NCBI RefSeq assembly: GCF_901827185.1
Contig: NZ_LR594671.1
Coordinates: forward strand, 1,674,001-1,738,000
Direction: 5' to 3'
Length of the DNA stretch: 64,000 nt
Source of the DNA: Variovorax sp. PBL-E5
GTDB lineage: Bacteria > Pseudomonadota > Gammaproteobacteria > Burkholderiales > Burkholderiaceae_C
Shown here: positions 62,824 through 64,000 of the stretch, piece after piece
How positions within the stretch are numbered: the first letter of the stretch is position 1
Layout: each line of letters starts with the position of its first letter
Position numbers and translations under genes: made by a program
Notes under the pieces: model-generated
Databases searched by the model: none
What the model was told of the DNA's origin: nothing
What the model saw: the letters and a program-made list of their open reading frames with translations, nothing else

Positions 62824-63333
62824 TCATCGGGTTTCGGTCGTCGCGGCGCTGTTGTCGCCGGTCGATGTCCAGCTTGCGACGCGGCCGGCGCGCACGGCCT
62901 CCTCGGCGCTGAAGTTGAGCTCGACCTTGATGCCGTTGATCGGCTCGCGCATGAAGAGCTGGTAGAGGTCGGAGTTGTGTGCCTTGCGTTCGTTGAAGAC
63001 CACGCCGTTGCGCGTCAGGCGCTCGACGAACTCGTCGATGCCCTCGCAGTTGAAGCACACATGGTCGATGCGGCCCGAGCCGGGCGCGCCGGCGGCCGAG
63101 TAGTCCTCGCCGTCCTTGTCGGAGGGCGTGCGCAGGTAGGTGTCCTGGTGCGCCGAGTGCCGCGCCTTGCCGATGTGCACCACGTCCTGCTCGCCGATGT
63201 AGAGCCAGTGCACCGGGAAGCCGAACTCCGGGTGGTAGCCGCTGCGAAAGCCGAGGTTGGTGCAGAACCAGTCGCGCGTGGCGTCGGGGTCGTGCGTGAG
63301 GATGAGGATGTGCTCCATGAACTTCAGTCCCAT
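62824..63333 (-). CDS. VOC/glyoxalase-superfamily protein
   Basis: A 169-residue VOC protein: LKFMEHILILTHDPDATRDWFCTNLGF, GFPVHWLYIGEQDVVHIG, GSGRIDHVCFNCEGIDEFVERLTRNGVVF and LFMREPINGIKVELNFS. The metal ligands are most likely the His of MEHILIL, HVCFNC and the Glu of KVELNF. These folds catalyse isomerisation, extradiol cleavage or epimerisation; the N-terminus resembles methylmalonyl-CoA-epimerase/dioxygenase-type VOC proteins. A polar tail of about 20 residues follows the fold. Co-directional with DUF1330 and cupin genes. Confidence 0.88.
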   Translation of the reverse strand: MGLKFMEHILILTHDPDATRDWFCTNLGFRSGYHPEFGFPVHWLYIGEQDVVHIGKARHSAHQDTYLRTPSDKDGEDYSAAGAPGSGRIDHVCFNCEGIDEFVERLTRNGVVFNERKAHNSDLYQLFMREPINGIKVELNFSAEEAVRAGRVASWTSTGDNSAATTETR

Positions 63334-63347
63334 GGCGTGCTCCGTGT

Positions 63348-64000
63348 TCAGGGGTTGGGCGCGAGGATCGTACGCGTGTCGGGCTCGGCGCGCATCGCGG
63401 CCAGGCGCTCGGCGCCGAGGCTGGTCGCCAGCGCGTCCAGGTCGGCCATCAGGTTGGGCGCGATCGGAATGCCATCGCGGGCATAGTCCCGCCGCCGCAG
63501 CTGGCTCTGCTCGCCCGGCAGCCAGATGCGCTCGACGCCCGGCAGCCGCTCGCCGTCGCGGATGTCGCGCACCAGCGCATCGATCGCACCGCGGAACACC
63601 TGCGTGTCGGCAAAGGCCGCGATGTCGATGACCAGGATCGCCTGGCCGGTGTTGGTGCGGGTGACATGGTCCTGGTTGAAGTCGACCACCGCCTTGCCCA
63701 TCGCGGCACCGTTCAGCGTGCCGGCGAGCAGGCCGATGACCAGCGCCAGGCCATAGCCCTTGTGGCCGCCGATGGGCAGCAGAAAGCCTTCGTGGGCGCG
63801 TACGGGATCGCGCAGCGGCCGGCCTGCGCGGTCGATCATCCAGCCCTCGGGCATCATCTCGCCGCGTGCGGCCTTGGCCTTGACCTTGCCGTAGGCCGTG
63901 ACGGTGGTCGCCATGTCGAGGACCACCGGCGCCTCGTCGCCGGCCGGGATCGCGACGGCGATCGGGTTGGTCGACAGCAGCATCTCCATGCCGCCCCAGG
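63348..64000 (-). CDS. malate/L-lactate dehydrogenase family (Ldh_2) protein, partial
   Basis: The 5' part lies beyond the window; 217 codons are visible. LSTNPIAVAIPAG, VLDMATTVTAYGKVKAKAARGEMMPEGW, LLPIGGHKGYGLALVIGLLAGTLNGAAMG and GQAILVIDIAAFAD are diagnostic of the Ldh_2 family (NAD(P)-dependent L-malate, ureidoglycolate, 2,3-diketo-L-gulonate and sulfolactate dehydrogenases), which is unrelated to classical LDH. It would be the fourth kind of hydroxyacid oxidoreductase in this cluster. It is 14 bp upstream of the VOC gene, so they are probably one operon. Confidence 0.92.
   Translation of the reverse strand, partial: WGGMEMLLSTNPIAVAIPAGDEAPVVLDMATTVTAYGKVKAKAARGEMMPEGWMIDRAGRPLRDPVRAHEGFLLPIGGHKGYGLALVIGLLAGTLNGAAMGKAVVDFNQDHVTRTNTGQAILVIDIAAFADTQVFRGAIDALVRDIRDGERLPGVERIWLPGEQSQLRRRDYARDGIPIAPNLMADLDALATSLGAERLAAMRAEPDTRTILAPNP

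Overview
The window is GC-rich, densely packed chromosomal DNA of a betaproteobacterium, most likely Burkholderiales/Comamonadaceae and Variovorax-like. The basis is the glnA-ntrB-ntrC block with its neighbours, the aroQ, PHB depolymerase and SpoVR/YeaH/PrkA genes, and above all five solitary Bug-type (tripartite tricarboxylate, TctC-like) binding proteins. The genus call is inference. No rRNA, tRNA, CRISPR, phage or complete IS element was seen.

Layout. 0-7.4 kb: end of an EI24 membrane protein, a CinA-N/MoCF protein, glnA with a sigma-54 promoter and terminator, then ntrB-ntrC, a lipoprotein and xthA. 7.6-9.1 kb: a GAF protein next to a scar where two truncated genes meet. 9.1-17.8 kb: a LysR regulator, then a six-gene catabolic operon (binding protein without signal peptide, CoA-transferase-like pair, acetoacetyl-CoA synthetase-like ligase, Bug protein, TauD-like oxygenase) divergent from an IclR regulator; the intergenic region holds two copies of one operator-like palindrome. 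17.8-28.9 kb: housekeeping genes (folA, thyA, FAD-linked dehydrogenase, yihY-like, metY-like, CBS protein, phaZ, GST), two copies of a roughly 90-bp dispersed repeat, and a second good sigma-54 promoter in front of the GST gene.

28.9-36.7 kb: a radical SAM gene under a near-perfect LexA box, a complete RND efflux operon whose pump lacks two AcrB proton-relay residues, and a DEDD exonuclease. 36.7-39.5 kb: Bug protein plus Rieske oxygenase with a clear promoter/operator, and a MarR regulator. 39.5-48.3 kb: formaldehyde detoxification (adhC, alpha/beta hydrolase, fghA), aroQ-tag, and the SpoVR-YeaH-PrkA stress operon. 48.3-48.9 kb is a gene-free stretch.

48.9-64 kb is the richest region: an FAH-family enzyme and GntR regulator, then a long co-directional run of eleven genes (three Bug proteins, a ModA-like binding protein, a Tat lipoprotein amidohydrolase, a Gfo/Idh dehydrogenase, a HpcH/HpaI aldolase, a D-2-hydroxyacid dehydrogenase, a gluconate-dehydrogenase-like subunit 3 plus GMC flavoprotein, and an FMN 2-hydroxyacid dehydrogenase), converging on cupin, DUF1330, VOC and Ldh_2-type genes. 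Together they look like an uncharacterised pathway for a sugar acid or related hydroxy acid: capture, oxidation to a 2-keto acid, then retro-aldol cleavage. The substrate cannot be read from sequence.
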